A stretch of 64,000 bases of DNA from Nitrosomonas sp. PY1 (lineage in GTDB: Bacteria; Pseudomonadota; Gammaproteobacteria; Burkholderiales; Nitrosomonadaceae). The notes below the pieces were generated by a model. The model saw only the letters and a list, made by a program, of their open reading frames with translations, did no database searches and was not told where the DNA came from. The stretch is taken from contig NZ_BQXC01000001.1 of NCBI RefSeq assembly GCF_022836435.1, forward strand, positions 1,686,121 to 1,750,120. Reading direction: 5' to 3'. Below are positions 49,951 through 60,898 of this stretch, one piece after another. The stretch's first letter is position 1; each line of letters starts with the position of its first letter. The position numbers and the translations under genes are program-made.

Positions 49951-50228
49951 ACAAAACTCCCCTTCTTAATTACCTTGTCACAATATTTTCGTTAATCGCA
50001 GAGTTTATCAGAGATAACCGGCAGAAAAAATAACACAGCAAATCCCTAGAATAGCCAAACACTGTCTTATATAGGTAAGAAGCGATACGTGACTCCCAAA
50101 ATAAATCAATTAAAAATCGATTTATCTAATTAAAGTTTGGCGAATTCAAGTCGTTAAAATCTAGGAATAATCGCTCCACAACAACGTTACCCAACCATTA
50201 ATCAGTTAAACTTGCTTGGAAGAGAATA

Positions 50229-50438
50229 ATGAAAATCCTTGTAAACTTTAAATCAGGTTTTAAACAAACTTTTATCGTTCCTAAAGAAATGCTGACGGTA
50301 GATTTTAGAAATATGGCTAGGGAAATTGGTGGAAATATTGAAAGTATCGAATTTTCATTACCCTCACGCCAGCAAAAATCAATGAGCTCCAGAGCGAATC
50401 TCAGTATCGGTATCGTTCAAATACCAGACAAACGATAA
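50229..50438 (+). CDS. Small protein of unknown function
   Basis: 69 residues, starting MKILVNFKSGFKQTFIVPKE. A GGAAGAG sequence lies 4 nt before the ATG, which supports translation. The sequence alternates beta strand and helix (DFRNMAREIGGNIESIEFSL). No family recognised. An inverted repeat overlaps its end. Confidence 0.5.
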   Translation: MKILVNFKSGFKQTFIVPKEMLTVDFRNMAREIGGNIESIEFSLPSRQQKSMSSRANLSIGIVQIPDKR

Positions 50439-50461
50439 TAGAAAACTCAAGAGCTATTATC
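50434..50461. terminator. Hairpin terminator between convergent genes
   Basis: GATAATAG (50434-50441) pairs with CTATTATC (50454-50461), between the small plus-strand frame and the end of ssb. Confidence 0.45.
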
Positions 50462-50467
50462 TAAAAC

Positions 50468-50917
50468 TCAAAAAGGTATATCATCATCCATATCGTCAAA
50501 ACCACCGACTCTTTTGGAAGCACCTGTGTTTAGATCTTGAGCATTTTCTTCATGATCGACAGGTGCTTCAAAACTACCGCTTCCCGTTCGACTTCCTAGC
50601 ATTTTCATATCCGTTGCAATAATGTCCGTTGTATAGCGCTCGATTCCATTTTTATCTGTCCATTTACGTGTTTCCAATCGACCTTCAACATAGACCGAAC
50701 GGCCTTTTTTTAAATACTCTCCGGCAATCTCGGCCAATTTTCGATAAAATGTCACTCGATGCCATTCAGTTTTCTCTTGCTTCTCGCCATTCTTGTCTTT
50801 CCACGTATCGGTAGTCGCGAGCGTAATATTCGTGACTGCTTCGCCACTTGACATATACCGTGTTTCTGGATCTTTCCCTAAATTTCCGATCAGTATCACT
50901 TTGTTAATCGATGCCAT
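50468..50917 (-). CDS. ssb: Single-stranded DNA-binding protein
   Basis: 149 residues. An OB fold fills residues 1-110 ([20 protein letters not shown], then [20 protein letters not shown]), followed by a flexible tail and the acidic tip DDDIPF that binds partner proteins. Its start codon directly follows the stop of the MFS gene with no gap, so the two are one operon. In E. coli ssb is divergent from uvrA with a shared LexA site; here the MFS gene stands between them. Confidence 0.97.
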   Translation of the reverse strand: MASINKVILIGNLGKDPETRYMSSGEAVTNITLATTDTWKDKNGEKQEKTEWHRVTFYRKLAEIAGEYLKKGRSVYVEGRLETRKWTDKNGIERYTTDIIATDMKMLGSRTGSGSFEAPVDHEENAQDLNTGASKRVGGFDDMDDDIPF

Positions 50918-52300
50918 TTATTTGACTCCTTCCTCAAGTAATTTAATGACGCTGGTTTCATCAAAACCTTGCACATCCACTTTAAGATAAGCTACTTCTT
51001 CATTAACTATTACCAAAGCTTCGTAGACACCTGGCAATTCCGCGAGCCTGCGTGATAACTCCTGAGACTGCCCCAAATCCATAGCTTGCACGGAATACAT
51101 TTTAGAACGAACCGCAGCCGGTGCTTTCATTGTGATGGCCAATATTAACCACACGATCAGCAGCAATCCACAGAAACCATAAAGCGATTGACTGCCAAAG
51201 TTGCCAAATAAGTATCCCCCAACAGAAGCTCCTGTAAAAGCACCAAGAAACTGTGTACTACTATAAATACCGATCGCTGTACCTTTTGCTCCAACGGGTG
51301 CAATTTTAGAAATTAGCGATGGAAGGCTCGCTTCTAGCAAATTGAATGCGGAAAAAAATACCCACAAAGCAATTGCAGTAGCTGTAATCGAATCTGTAGT
51401 AATTGCTAATAAGATTTGCCCTAATAATAAAGTAGCAATAGCCACAATAAACACCTGTTTTAACTTGGATTTTTTTTCTGCGTAAATGATGGCGGGAATA
51501 ATGCAAGCAACTGAAAGAAGCAGCACAGGCAAATATATTTGCCAATGATCATTCGCTCCCATACCCGCGTCACGCAAAGTCAGAGGCACAACCAACCAAA
51601 GCGCCATCAACGTTGCGTGCAATGCAAAAATGCCATAATTTAGGCGTAATAATTGCCTGTCGCGTAACACATCTCGAAAGCGAGTTGCAGCAACTTCTGT
51701 GTCCGAATGAAAGCGGCTTATTTGTGGATCAGGGATTATTTGCTTTACCACCAGCATTGCCAAAACAGCCAGAACTCCGGTCAAAATAAAAATCCCCGGT
51801 ACCCCGATCCATTGATTCAAGGTTGGCGCTATCGTCAACGAAATTGCAAAGACCATACCAATAGTCATGCCTATCGTCGCCATTGCTTTGGTACGATGCT
51901 CTTCTCGCGTTAGATCAGCGGCAAGTGCCATCACAGCAGCTGATATCGCTCCGGCACCTTGGATAACACGGCCTATAATCACCCAATAGATATCTACAGC
52001 AATCGCCGCAACCAAGCTACCTATCGCGAATAAAATTAGGCCAAAATAAATGACCGGTTTTCGCCCAATTCGATCGGATAGCCAACCAAACGGAATTTGT
52101 AATATTGCCTGTGTTAAACCATACGCACCTAAGGCAACACCAACCAGTGTGTAATTATCTCCACCAGGCAAATCTTCAGCATAAAAAGCAAATACCGGCA
52201 AAATAATAAACAACCCAAACATACGCAACCCATATACCCCTGCCAAACCAATGGCTGCGCGCAATTCTAATGGGGACATTTTTTCAGATGAGACAGACAT
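50918..52300 (-). CDS. MFS transporter, YajR-like, with C-terminal ferredoxin-like domain
   Basis: 460 residues with 12 hydrophobic helices and the MFS loop motif GWLSDRIGRKPVIYFGL. The last 65 residues form a soluble, ferredoxin-like unit (RLAELPGVYEALVIVNEEVA, then YLKVDVQGFDETSVIKLLEE) like the YAM domain of E. coli YajR. Substrate unknown. Divergent from uvrA with 68 nt between the starts and contiguous with ssb. Confidence 0.88.
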   Translation of the reverse strand: MSVSSEKMSPLELRAAIGLAGVYGLRMFGLFIILPVFAFYAEDLPGGDNYTLVGVALGAYGLTQAILQIPFGWLSDRIGRKPVIYFGLILFAIGSLVAAIAVDIYWVIIGRVIQGAGAISAAVMALAADLTREEHRTKAMATIGMTIGMVFAISLTIAPTLNQWIGVPGIFILTGVLAVLAMLVVKQIIPDPQISRFHSDTEVAATRFRDVLRDRQLLRLNYGIFALHATLMALWLVVPLTLRDAGMGANDHWQIYLPVLLLSVACIIPAIIYAEKKSKLKQVFIVAIATLLLGQILLAITTDSITATAIALWVFFSAFNLLEASLPSLISKIAPVGAKGTAIGIYSSTQFLGAFTGASVGGYLFGNFGSQSLYGFCGLLLIVWLILAITMKAPAAVRSKMYSVQAMDLGQSQELSRRLAELPGVYEALVIVNEEVAYLKVDVQGFDETSVIKLLEEGVK

Positions 52301-52329
52301 GAATCAGAGATTGTGATATTTCTAAAAAG

Positions 52330-52345
52330 TTGGGTATATTAACAG
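52330..52345. promoter_or_regulatory. Candidate LexA (SOS) box in the uvrA/MFS-ssb divergent promoter
   Basis: A 16-base site ending AACAG matches about 11 of 16 positions of CTGT-N8-ACAG: the right half ACAG is perfect and the centre TATAT fits, but the left half is TTGG instead of CTGT. It lies 23 nt before the uvrA start. Likely by gene context, weak by sequence. Confidence 0.3.
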
Positions 52346-52368
52346 GTTGACCAATACATAGATAGCCG

Positions 52369-55188
52369 ATGGAATTTATAAAAATACGCGGTGCACGCAC
52401 CCATAACCTAAAAAACATTCACCTTATCCTCCCCCGCAACAAGCTAATTGTGATTACCGGATTATCTGGGTCGGGCAAGTCTTCGCTTGCCTTCGATACG
52501 CTTTATGCAGAAGGCCAACGACGCTACGTTGAATCACTTTCTGCTTACGCACGCCAATTTCTACAGCTTATGGAAAAACCGGATGTTGATTTGATCGAGG
52601 GATTATCGCCTGCCATTGCAATTGAACAGAAAGCCACTTCACATAACCCGCGTTCGACCGTCGGCACAGTCACAGAAATCCACGATTATCTACGCTTACT
52701 GTTCGCCCGCATCGGCGATCCTTATTGTCCGGAACATCACATTATGTTGTCGGCGCAAAGCGTTTCGCAAATGGTGGATCATGTTTTGCAATTGCCTGAA
52801 GAAACACGCTTAATGATCCTTGCGCCTCTAATCACAGAACGCAAGGGAGAACAAACCGAACTGTTTGACGAATTACGCGCGCAGGGTTTTGTCCGGGTAC
52901 GCATTGATGGCGAAGTATACGAAATCGACGCATTACCAAAGTTACAAAAAACCAAGAAACATACTATTGAAGTCGTTATCGACCGACTCAAGGTTTCCTC
53001 AGAAAGCAAACAGCGACTAGCGGAGTCTTTTGAAGTAGCGTTGCGTCATTCTGATGGTAAAGCACTCGCGATAGAGATGGATACCCATACTGAGCATCTT
53101 TTTTCCGCTAAATTTAGCTGTCCGGTCTGTAGTTACTCATTATCCGAGCTGGAGCCTAGATTGTTTTCGTTCAACAATCCACTGGGGGCTTGTGCTAAAT
53201 GTGACGGTTTAGGGCAAATTACCTTTTTTGATCCGACACGGGTAGTTGCTTTCCCTCACATATCATTAGCGGGAGGTGCTATAAAAAATTGGGATAAACG
53301 GAATCAATTTTATTACCAATTACTCGCTGGACTTTCGGAACACTATCAATTTGATTTAAATACGCCATTCGAGAATCTCGATGAATCCATCCGCACCATT
53401 ATTTTGTATGGTTCCGGCAAAGAAAAAATACAATTTTCTTATTACACGGATAGTGGAAAAAAATTCCAAGATATTCATGCATTTGAAGGTATCATTCCCA
53501 ATTTGACTAGGCGTTATAAAGAAACTGATTCGCAAACAGTACGAGAAGAATTGGCCAAATACTTAAACGCTCAAGTATGCCCGGAATGCCAGGGAACACG
53601 GCTGTGCCAATCTGCACGCCACATTCAAGTTGCAGGACAAGCCATCTATCAAATTAGCGCACTGCCACTCAAAAAAGCACAGCACTTTTTTGATCATATT
53701 GAATTATCAGGACAAAAGAAATCAATTGCTGATCGCATCATTAAGGAAATTTCCAGTCGTTTACAGTTCCTTAACAATGTTGGATTAGATTATCTTTCGC
53801 TTGATCGATCTGCGGATACGCTATCGGGCGGCGAATCCCAACGAATTCGGCTTGCCAGCCAAATCGGTTCAGGTCTAACCGGTGTAATGTATGTGCTTGA
53901 TGAACCTTCCATCGGACTGCATCAACGCGACAATGGCCGCTTGTTAGAAACACTCAAAAAACTACGCGATCTAGGCAATAGCGTTATCGTAGTAGAACAT
54001 GATCAAGATGCGATAGAAATTGCGGACTATGTCGTCGACATGGGTCCCGGTGCTGGCGAGCATGGCGGTTATGTGGTCGCACAGGGTTCTCCCCAAGATA
54101 TCCAGCAAAATGACGCTTCGATGACTGGTCAATACTTATCGGGTAAGCGTTCGATTCCTATCCCGCAACACCGACACCCTCCCGCTACTGACCGTATGTT
54201 ACGGATTGAAGGCGCATCAGGAAACAATCTTAAGGCCGTCACACTAGATTTACCGGTTGGTCTGTTTATTTGCGTGACCGGGGTATCAGGATCAGGTAAA
54301 TCGACCTTAATCAATGAAACGCTTTACCGAGCAGTCGCTCGACACTTATACGGCAGTAATGTGGAGCCTGAAGCCTATAAAAGTATAGAAGGACTGGCCT
54401 TTTTCGATAAAGTCATCAATATGGATCAAAGCCCAATTGGGCGTACACCTCGCTCCAATCCAGCAACCTATACCGGGTTGTTCACACCAATCCGCGATTT
54501 ATTTGCCGGCGTACCGCAAGCACGCGAACGCGGTTATGCGCCAGGCCGGTTTTCCTTCAATGTGAAAGGCGGCCGTTGCGAGTCTTGCCAAGGCGATGGC
54601 GTCATTAAAGTAGAAATGCATTTTCTACCCGATATCTACGTCACATGCGACGTTTGCCATGGCCAGCGTTATAACCGAGAAACCCTGGAAATTCAATATA
54701 AGGGCAAAAACATCAATGAAATGCTGCAAATGACGGTTGAAGTAGCGGCTGAGTTTTTTTCTGCCGTTCCGGTTGTGGCGCGTAAATTACAAACACTCCT
54801 AGAGGTTGGCCTTGGTTATATTACTCTAGGGCAATCTGCGACCACACTATCCGGTGGCGAAGCACAGCGAGTAAAGCTTTCGCTTGAACTCTCTAAGCGC
54901 GATACAGGGCGTACTTTATACATTCTTGACGAGCCTACCACAGGATTACATTTCCAAGATATCGATTTGTTGTTAACCGTTCTGCATCGGCTACGCGACC
55001 ATGGCAATACCGTTGTGGTCATCGAACATAATTTAGATGTCATCAAAACCGCCGATTGGATCATCGATCTGGGCCCTGAAGGCGGCGATGGCGGTGGTCG
55101 TATCATTGCAGAAGGCTCTCCAGAAGCTATCGCAAGCAATAAAGAAAGCTTTACCGGCGAATATCTTTATCCGATTCTTACCAAATGA
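52369..55188 (+). CDS. uvrA: Excinuclease ABC subunit A
   Basis: Damage-recognition ATPase of nucleotide excision repair. 939 residues with two ABC units. First Walker [13 protein letters not shown]; second: [12 protein letters not shown]. Two signature motifs LSGGES and [12 protein letters not shown]. Zinc modules CPVC...CAKC and CESC...CDVC are in place. Length and order are standard. Its stop overlaps the start of the glycerate kinase gene in ATGA. Confidence 0.98.
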   Translation: MEFIKIRGARTHNLKNIHLILPRNKLIVITGLSGSGKSSLAFDTLYAEGQRRYVESLSAYARQFLQLMEKPDVDLIEGLSPAIAIEQKATSHNPRSTVGTVTEIHDYLRLLFARIGDPYCPEHHIMLSAQSVSQMVDHVLQLPEETRLMILAPLITERKGEQTELFDELRAQGFVRVRIDGEVYEIDALPKLQKTKKHTIEVVIDRLKVSSESKQRLAESFEVALRHSDGKALAIEMDTHTEHLFSAKFSCPVCSYSLSELEPRLFSFNNPLGACAKCDGLGQITFFDPTRVVAFPHISLAGGAIKNWDKRNQFYYQLLAGLSEHYQFDLNTPFENLDESIRTIILYGSGKEKIQFSYYTDSGKKFQDIHAFEGIIPNLTRRYKETDSQTVREELAKYLNAQVCPECQGTRLCQSARHIQVAGQAIYQISALPLKKAQHFFDHIELSGQKKSIADRIIKEISSRLQFLNNVGLDYLSLDRSADTLSGGESQRIRLASQIGSGLTGVMYVLDEPSIGLHQRDNGRLLETLKKLRDLGNSVIVVEHDQDAIEIADYVVDMGPGAGEHGGYVVAQGSPQDIQQNDASMTGQYLSGKRSIPIPQHRHPPATDRMLRIEGASGNNLKAVTLDLPVGLFICVTGVSGSGKSTLINETLYRAVARHLYGSNVEPEAYKSIEGLAFFDKVINMDQSPIGRTPRSNPATYTGLFTPIRDLFAGVPQARERGYAPGRFSFNVKGGRCESCQGDGVIKVEMHFLPDIYVTCDVCHGQRYNRETLEIQYKGKNINEMLQMTVEVAAEFFSAVPVVARKLQTLLEVGLGYITLGQSATTLSGGEAQRVKLSLELSKRDTGRTLYILDEPTTGLHFQDIDLLLTVLHRLRDHGNTVVVIEHNLDVIKTADWIIDLGPEGGDGGGRIIAEGSPEAIASNKESFTGEYLYPILTK

Positions 55189-56453
55189 ATCTGAATCCAC
55201 GAGACTTTTTATTGCACAGTTTTACTGCGGCGATAAAAGCAGCCGATCCCTTGCTCCTTGTTCCACAGTATTTACCTAGGCCACCTAAAGGGCGAACTTT
55301 CATCGTAGGAGCTGGCAAAGCCTCTGCTGCAATGGCGCTTGCCACAGAAAATGCTTGGCCACAAGACATACCGTTAGAAGGTATTGTTGTCACGCGTTAT
55401 GGACATACGCTACCCACCCGAAGAATCAAGATCATAGAGGCCAATCACCCGATTCCGGATAGCAATGGTGAACACGCTTCAAAACAAATAATGTCCGCCA
55501 TCCAAGCACTTCATGCTGAAGATTTGCTGCTGTGTTTATGGAGTGGCGGCGGCTCAAGCTTGCTACCTTTACCTATTTCAGGTGTCTCACTACAAGATTT
55601 ACAATACGTCACTCGCCAATTACTCAGTTGCGGCGCCAATATTCAGGAAATCAACACCGTCCGCAAGCACTTATCGGCAATGCAAGGTGGAAGGCTTGCC
55701 GCTGCTTGTAAAGCCCCTATTCTCTCGTTGATCATTTCCGACGTTACCGGAGACGCTGCCACACATATCGCATCGGGACCTTGCGCACCCGACCCGACGA
55801 CCTGTGCCGATGCATTGGCTGTGATTAACCGCTACAATCTTCAGGTATCCTCGAACATTCGTGAAGTATTATTCGATACAACAAACGAAACACCCAAACC
55901 CGGTGATGCAGTTCTCAATCACGTCAAAAACCAAGTGATCGCAACAGCCCGCCAGTCTCTGAATGCCGCCACACAACATTTTCGTAGCATCGGTATTCAT
56001 TCCCTGATATTAGGCGATACTGTCACCGGAGAAGCACGAGAAATCGCAAAATCCTATGCTGCTTTAGCGCGCGAAATCCGCTTGCATCCGCAACAAAATA
56101 TCAAAGCACCTATCGCATTACTATCAGGTGGAGAAACTTCCGTCACGATCAAAGGTCATGGGCGTGGCGGACGAAACACGGAGTTTCTGCTCTCCTTATT
56201 GATTGCGCTCGATGGAGTCGAGAATGTCTATGCATTAGCTTGCGATACGGATGGAATCGACGGCAGCGAAAATAATGCCGGCGCAATAATTACACCCGAT
56301 TCCTTAACAAAAGCACAACGGCAACAGCTAGATCCAACTGCGTTTTTATGCAACAACGATGCATACACCTTTTTTGCCCGATTAGATGACTTAGTGACAA
56401 CCGGGCCCACCTTTACCAATGTCAATGACTATAGGGTCATTCTCTTGCTATAG
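55185..56453 (+). CDS. Glycerate 2-kinase (GckA/TtuD, MOFRL family)
   Basis: 422 residues. Phosphorylates D-glycerate, giving 2-phosphoglycerate in this family. N-terminal DUF4147 region with [20 protein letters not shown] and [21 protein letters not shown]-terminal MOFRL domain with [20 protein letters not shown] and [20 protein letters not shown]. It overlaps uvrA by 4 nt, so it is translated with it, although the two have no known link in function. In a lithoautotroph it would recycle glycerate from the glycolate pathway (inference). Confidence 0.94.
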   Translation: MNLNPRDFLLHSFTAAIKAADPLLLVPQYLPRPPKGRTFIVGAGKASAAMALATENAWPQDIPLEGIVVTRYGHTLPTRRIKIIEANHPIPDSNGEHASKQIMSAIQALHAEDLLLCLWSGGGSSLLPLPISGVSLQDLQYVTRQLLSCGANIQEINTVRKHLSAMQGGRLAAACKAPILSLIISDVTGDAATHIASGPCAPDPTTCADALAVINRYNLQVSSNIREVLFDTTNETPKPGDAVLNHVKNQVIATARQSLNAATQHFRSIGIHSLILGDTVTGEAREIAKSYAALAREIRLHPQQNIKAPIALLSGGETSVTIKGHGRGGRNTEFLLSLLIALDGVENVYALACDTDGIDGSENNAGAIITPDSLTKAQRQQLDPTAFLCNNDAYTFFARLDDLVTTGPTFTNVNDYRVILLL

Positions 56454-56454
56454 C

Positions 56455-57792
56455 TTATAGTTTTTTACGCAAACGCTTGATACCATAAAAAATAATCAAA
56501 ACTACGATTGGAATAGCGATACCCGTTAACAATTCTACATTGATATCATTGCCAGCCGCTTTGAGTGCTTTGAATCCATACCCTAATATACTCAACAAAT
56601 AATAACTCAATACCACGACCGACAAGCCTTCCACTGTTTCTTGCAAACGCAATTGCAAGTGCGCGCGCTGATCCATCGATTTCAGCAAATCCCGAATCTG
56701 TGCTTCCATCGACAAATCGACTCGCGTTCTTAATAAAGCCGTTGCACGCTCTAAACGGGTCGACAATATTTCCAATTTAGAATGAACGAGTTCACACGTT
56801 CCCATAGCCGATGATAACCGTTGAATCATAAACTCCTGCAACATCTGCAATCCTTCGATGCGTTCCTCGCGTAGCTCGGTGATACGCAGCTTCACAATAT
56901 CGTAATAGGCACGGGAAGCATTAAAACGATGACTCGTTTGCGCAGATAGGCGTTCGGTTTCGGCAGCCAATTTGGTCAATTCATAAAGCAAGCGTTGCTC
57001 ATCTTCAATACAGCTTGCTTTGACGCTATCGGCTGTTATTTCAGCCAGTCGTTGATCGGCGCGCGCCAACTGCGGAATGATGGTTCGGGTAATCGGCAAA
57101 GGCAACATCGCTAACATGCGATAGGTTTCAATCTCCAGCAAACGCTGTATCAACCGCCCCACCTGGCGACTACGCAAGTTTTCGTCATGAATTAAAATGC
57201 GCCCAAAACCATCTGCATGAATTTGGTTGTCACTCCACACCGTCGCGGCTCCACCTGCAACCTTCGAACCGATCACCGTTCCTGACGTAAAAAACGCTGA
57301 CAATTCATGCAAGCTTCGTTTTGGGCGTGTTCGATCTTCCAGCACGATATGCGCTGCCACCAATAATTCACCGGGTAAACGATTCAACCAATCTTGCGGT
57401 ACATATTGAATAGCTGGATGTTCGAAAGGTACTTCAAAGAATTGCGTGCGATAAATCGTATACGTTGAGTACTCGGTATGCCGCTCCCAGCGTAAGCGAA
57501 ACTCACCACAATCCACGCTGAATTCGTTTTCATGCGCACCCGGAGGGTTGACTTGGAAACGCGTACATAACTCATCAATCAACTGCCGCTCTTGTTCTAT
57601 CCAATGGCGGTCCGATAATAAAACCAAATGCGAAAGCTGCAATGGCGGCACCAGCAGTTCATACACAACCGCATTGAGTTCCGCATGCAGTTCCTGTCGC
57701 CCCGTATATTCAGGAATTGTAAGTGTTATAGCATTCGTAGCCGGAGTCGGTTGAATTGGTGAAGGTGCTGTTAAATTCACTAAATGACCCAA
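56455..57792 (-). CDS. DUF3422 family membrane-anchored protein
   Basis: 445 residues. The N-terminal part has the family features LHAELNAVVYELLVPPLQLS and FFEVPFEHPAIQYVPQDWL. A long helical region (about 270-390, many Arg/Glu) follows, and two C-terminal membrane segments end the protein (VVVLSYYLLSILGYGF; GIAIPIVVLIIFYGIKRLRK). Function unknown in the family. The start is TTG at 57792 or GTG at 57780; neither has a strong ribosome-binding site. It is convergent with the glycerate kinase gene, with one base between the stops. Confidence 0.85.
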   Translation of the reverse strand: MGHLVNLTAPSPIQPTPATNAITLTIPEYTGRQELHAELNAVVYELLVPPLQLSHLVLLSDRHWIEQERQLIDELCTRFQVNPPGAHENEFSVDCGEFRLRWERHTEYSTYTIYRTQFFEVPFEHPAIQYVPQDWLNRLPGELLVAAHIVLEDRTRPKRSLHELSAFFTSGTVIGSKVAGGAATVWSDNQIHADGFGRILIHDENLRSRQVGRLIQRLLEIETYRMLAMLPLPITRTIIPQLARADQRLAEITADSVKASCIEDEQRLLYELTKLAAETERLSAQTSHRFNASRAYYDIVKLRITELREERIEGLQMLQEFMIQRLSSAMGTCELVHSKLEILSTRLERATALLRTRVDLSMEAQIRDLLKSMDQRAHLQLRLQETVEGLSVVVLSYYLLSILGYGFKALKAAGNDINVELLTGIAIPIVVLIIFYGIKRLRKKL

Positions 57793-58144
57793 TCATGTTT
57801 AATAGATCTCATAGTGTAATGCAGAATCATTGCATTGCCATGACCATATGATAGAAAAAATTGGTTGCGATCATTCTGTCAGAATTACGCCGGAACGATA
57901 GGGTTGCGACATTTTGCAAAGATCGCGTGGTCCATGCAACAGCGGTTGATCAATAGCTTTTACGCAAAAAACGAAGTAATGGAATGGACGAGCCATGATC
58001 ATTTCTGGTGTATGACAGGAGAAGAAAGCAATGTAACCCGTTGGTAGAGATCTCGGCAGATCAACCAATAAAAAAGGAAGCACCGCAGTGACAGATAATA
58101 ATATTGTCTCTAGACTAGCAGAAGTAATATGTTAGTCTAGAAAG
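57793..58144. other. Intergenic region before the IS1595 transposase
   Basis: About 350 bp, probably containing the left end of the IS1595 element, though its terminal repeat was not identified. A 9-bp palindromic pair, TCTAGACTA (58109-58117) with TAGTCTAGA (58133-58141), stands directly before the transposase start and may control it. Confidence 0.4.
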
Positions 58145-58867
58145 ATGTTAAGAAATAGTAAATTAAGTGACTATTCAGTTAAAAAAATAATTCAATGCTT
58201 TTGCATTGATATACCTGCCAGCAAAGCGGCACTGCTGTTGGGCAAAAATCGTAACACGATTAATCGTTGGTATGGCATATTCAGGCAAGCAATATATGGC
58301 CATCAGACAGCGCTAAAAGACAAGTTGTTAGGTAGAGTGGAAGTTGATGAAAGCTATTTTGGTGCGAAACGTCACCGTGGTTATCATGGCAAACTCAAAC
58401 GCGGTCGCGGCACATTAAAACAACCCGTATTTGGTGTTTTTGAGAGAGACGGCAGGGTATACACCGAGATAGTACCGGATTGTAAGCGCTTGACTTTGCA
58501 AGCGGTAATACTGGGTAAAGTATCTATTGAAAGTGTCATTTATAGTGACGGCTGGCGTGGTTATAATGGTTTGGTAGATGTAGGTTATTCCAAGCATTTT
58601 CGAGTATCGCATGGTAACAATGAATTTGCCCGGGATGGCCACTGCCACATTAACTGTATCGAATCGTTCTGGAGCTTTACCAAGCGACGGCTGGCAAAGT
58701 TTAACGGCGTATCAGTTAACTTTGAGCTGCATTTAAAAGAATCTGAATGGCGATGGAAAAAGCAAACGGGTGCGGCGGGTTACATCATATTCAGAAAAAC
58801 TCATAGCCATCGCTTCAATACGGTTGTTTTAAAACATTATTGTAACGCCAGATCCTATAATCTGTAG
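58145..58867 (+). CDS. IS1595 family (ISXO2-like) transposase, probably truncated at its C-terminus
   Basis: 240 residues of the DDE_Tnp_IS1595 type. GRVEVDESYFGAKRHRGYHG carries the first catalytic acid with the usual basic run. SVIYSDGWRGYNGL holds the second, and NCIESFWSFTKRRLAKFNGV the third (Asn/His and Glu region). HLKESEWRWKK matches the family HLKExEWR. The stop codon TAG at 58865-58867 lies inside the 30-bp terminal repeat of the IS1182 element that follows. The last residues are therefore supplied by the invader, and the original C-terminal end has been lost or displaced. Confidence 0.82.
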   Translation: MLRNSKLSDYSVKKIIQCFCIDIPASKAALLLGKNRNTINRWYGIFRQAIYGHQTALKDKLLGRVEVDESYFGAKRHRGYHGKLKRGRGTLKQPVFGVFERDGRVYTEIVPDCKRLTLQAVILGKVSIESVIYSDGWRGYNGLVDVGYSKHFRVSHGNNEFARDGHCHINCIESFWSFTKRRLAKFNGVSVNFELHLKESEWRWKKQTGAAGYIIFRKTHSHRFNTVVLKHYCNARSYNL

Positions 58868-60436
58868 TAGTTCAGACGGCCTGTTGAAAAACAGCTGATT
58901 TTATGCTCAGGCTGGTTTATATAGAAAAAGTTCGGATATGTGCTTAAAGTAGGACTGATAGTTTTGTGCACTCAATATTTCTTTTCTGAAATACGGATAT
59001 CTTCTTAGATACCAATAAATATCAAATAATTGCTTAATGATTCGCTTAATATTCTGGGCCATTGCAGTCATCAGAGCTTGAATCGATACTTTTTGTAGTC
59101 CCCGGTAACGGGCACGCCTTAGTCCATGGAATTGCTTGGCTTCAGCGAATAACCCTTCTATCGTCCACTTTCGCAGTATCATCTTGGAGATAAAGGCCTT
59201 GGTTTCCTGCCGTGCACGAACCTTATCGATTTCCTGCTGATGCGGACTCCGATAGACAAATCGAGCTCTGCTTTTGGCCGATTCCGGTAAGCAATCAGTT
59301 CGCCTGGGACACATGCGGCAGTGTCCGCCCATGATTCGGTATCGTTTGATCAGCCCGTTATCCAATTTTTCATACGGATAGAGAAAATATCCTTCTGGAC
59401 ATTGGTATCGATCAGTTTGACCGTGATACTTGAACGTAGTGGGCGTGAGTTTGCCGTTACCAAGGCGAGCATCGTGCAGGGGTATATAAGTGCGTATTTT
59501 GCGTTGCCTGAATGAACTATAAGTGGGTCCCCGGCCATATCTACGATCAGCAATCACTTCTTGAACGTCAAAACCCATCTCATTACATAAATAGTCGATT
59601 CTGGCAGGAAGTATAGGACCTTCATGGGTAGCGCCCGTTGTGGTATAGCAATCGGTAATAATTCGCGTCTTTACATCAGCGCTATAGTGAACCTTATATT
59701 TAAGACCGCCCTCAGTGCCTTTACGATATACCATTGTGGCATCCGGGTCTGAGGCACTGACATGGGTCTGATTGGCTACCCGGCGTTTGCGTTTTCCATG
59801 CTGAAAATCATGATATTGCTTCTCATATTGCTTTAAAACTCTGGCGTCAGGGTCGGTATCCTCGCGCTTCACCAAGGAATTCATGGAGGCGTTAGCTTTC
59901 ACGAGCGTCGCATCAGCAACAATTTGCTTGCCGGTAAATCGACCTTGCTTTTGCCATTGCAGCAGTATCAGTTTAAATATTTGTCGGTATCTGGATTCTC
60001 CCATTCTGTCCCGTATGCGGGTTAATGAGGAGTGATGCGGTACAGGCAGGTCAAGGGGGAGCCAACAAAACCAGCGATATGCCAAATTTAAGTGGACATC
60101 ACGGCAAAGCTGGCGGTCAGACTCAATCCCAAACAGATAACTGATCAATTGCATCCGAAAAAACAATACCGATCGATGGAAGCTCGTCCATTGTCCAAAC
60201 AGTAGAGCTCTCCTGTCAGATCATACAAAAAGTCTAAATCTAATAGCTTATCCACCTTACGTAACAAATGATCCTTAGGAATGAAGCTTTCCAGATCTAT
60301 CGTCGAGAATAATTCCTGTTGATGCGTTTGCTTGCCTTGCATTGATCTTTATCGGCAGTAGATAGTGAAGCTCCTATTTTATTATTAACTCAACGTAGTA
60401 TTTGGGGTTTTTCAACAAGCCGTCTGAATTACTACA
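58863..60436 (-). mobile_element. IS1182 family insertion sequence, frameshifted
   Basis: Bounded by 30-bp imperfect inverted repeats, 58863-58892 and 60407-60436, that differ at two positions. Each holds TTCAGACGGC followed by TGTTGAAAAAC. No target duplication was seen in the flanks. It contains a split transposase on the minus strand. Confidence 0.72.
58907..60342 (-). pseudogene. IS1182 transposase, broken by a 1-base deletion
   Basis: The N-terminal part (60342-60145) reads ELFSTIDLESFIPKDHLLRK and on to ASID, then goes wrong. The rest (60166-58907) starts FFRMQLISYLFGIESDRQLC in another frame. Inserting one C near 60170 rejoins them as ASID-PVL-FFRMQ. The C-terminal part holds the family features GGLKYKVHYSADVKTRIITD, EVIADRRYGRGPTY (catalytic Asp), a Cys cluster CRMCPRRTDC, and KWTIEGLFAEAKQFHGLRRA with the catalytic Glu. 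A programmed frameshift is less likely because most IS1182 members encode one frame. Confidence 0.82.
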
Positions 60437-60455
60437 CGTTAGTATCGTTTTGGCC

Positions 60456-60690
60456 TGTACTACATTTGGCATTTCTGAGACCTGCTATCGTTATCGGCCG
60501 GTTCTCAACGATGAGAACAAGGAAATCCCGGTTGGTTACTACGTTTGACGGCTTGCTACAAGCGCTGGGACTTTGGTTTATGTTTCCTTTATTTGCGTAA
60601 TATGAAGGGTTTTGGATGGAATCACAAACGTGAGGCCTTTGCACGGTGGAAAGCAGATTTAGCTGCGCAATGCGGTACAATTTGTTTTTG
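60456..60690 (+). pseudogene. IS3 family transposase (orfB) relic
   Basis: Two short plus-strand pieces align with the intact copy at 61.9-62.1 kb. 60456-60540 reads CTTFGISETCYRY (copy: CETYGVSETCYRY), and the stretch near 60556-60635 reads [20 protein letters not shown] (copy: [20 protein letters not shown]). Stops and frame changes interrupt it, and the rest is missing. Confidence 0.75.
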
Positions 60691-60898
60691 AATTTTACGA
60701 GAAATATCTCTTTGTGCTTGTTGATTCATCAACGATTCCTTGAAAACAGTTCAATTTATCAAAACTGTTAACCGAAGTCGTAAGATTCATAATTCAGCTT
60801 TGCCTAATAACACGCCATTTTAGTTTTTTGTATCTTATTTAAAGTAAGCGGTATTGACCAATCAACATCAAAACGTTAACATCACTCTCCTTATCCGT

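Noticed and set aside
57865..58047. A 60-codon plus-strand open frame before the IS1595 transposase
   Set aside because: No homology recognised and no ribosome-binding site; more likely chance or IS-end sequence.
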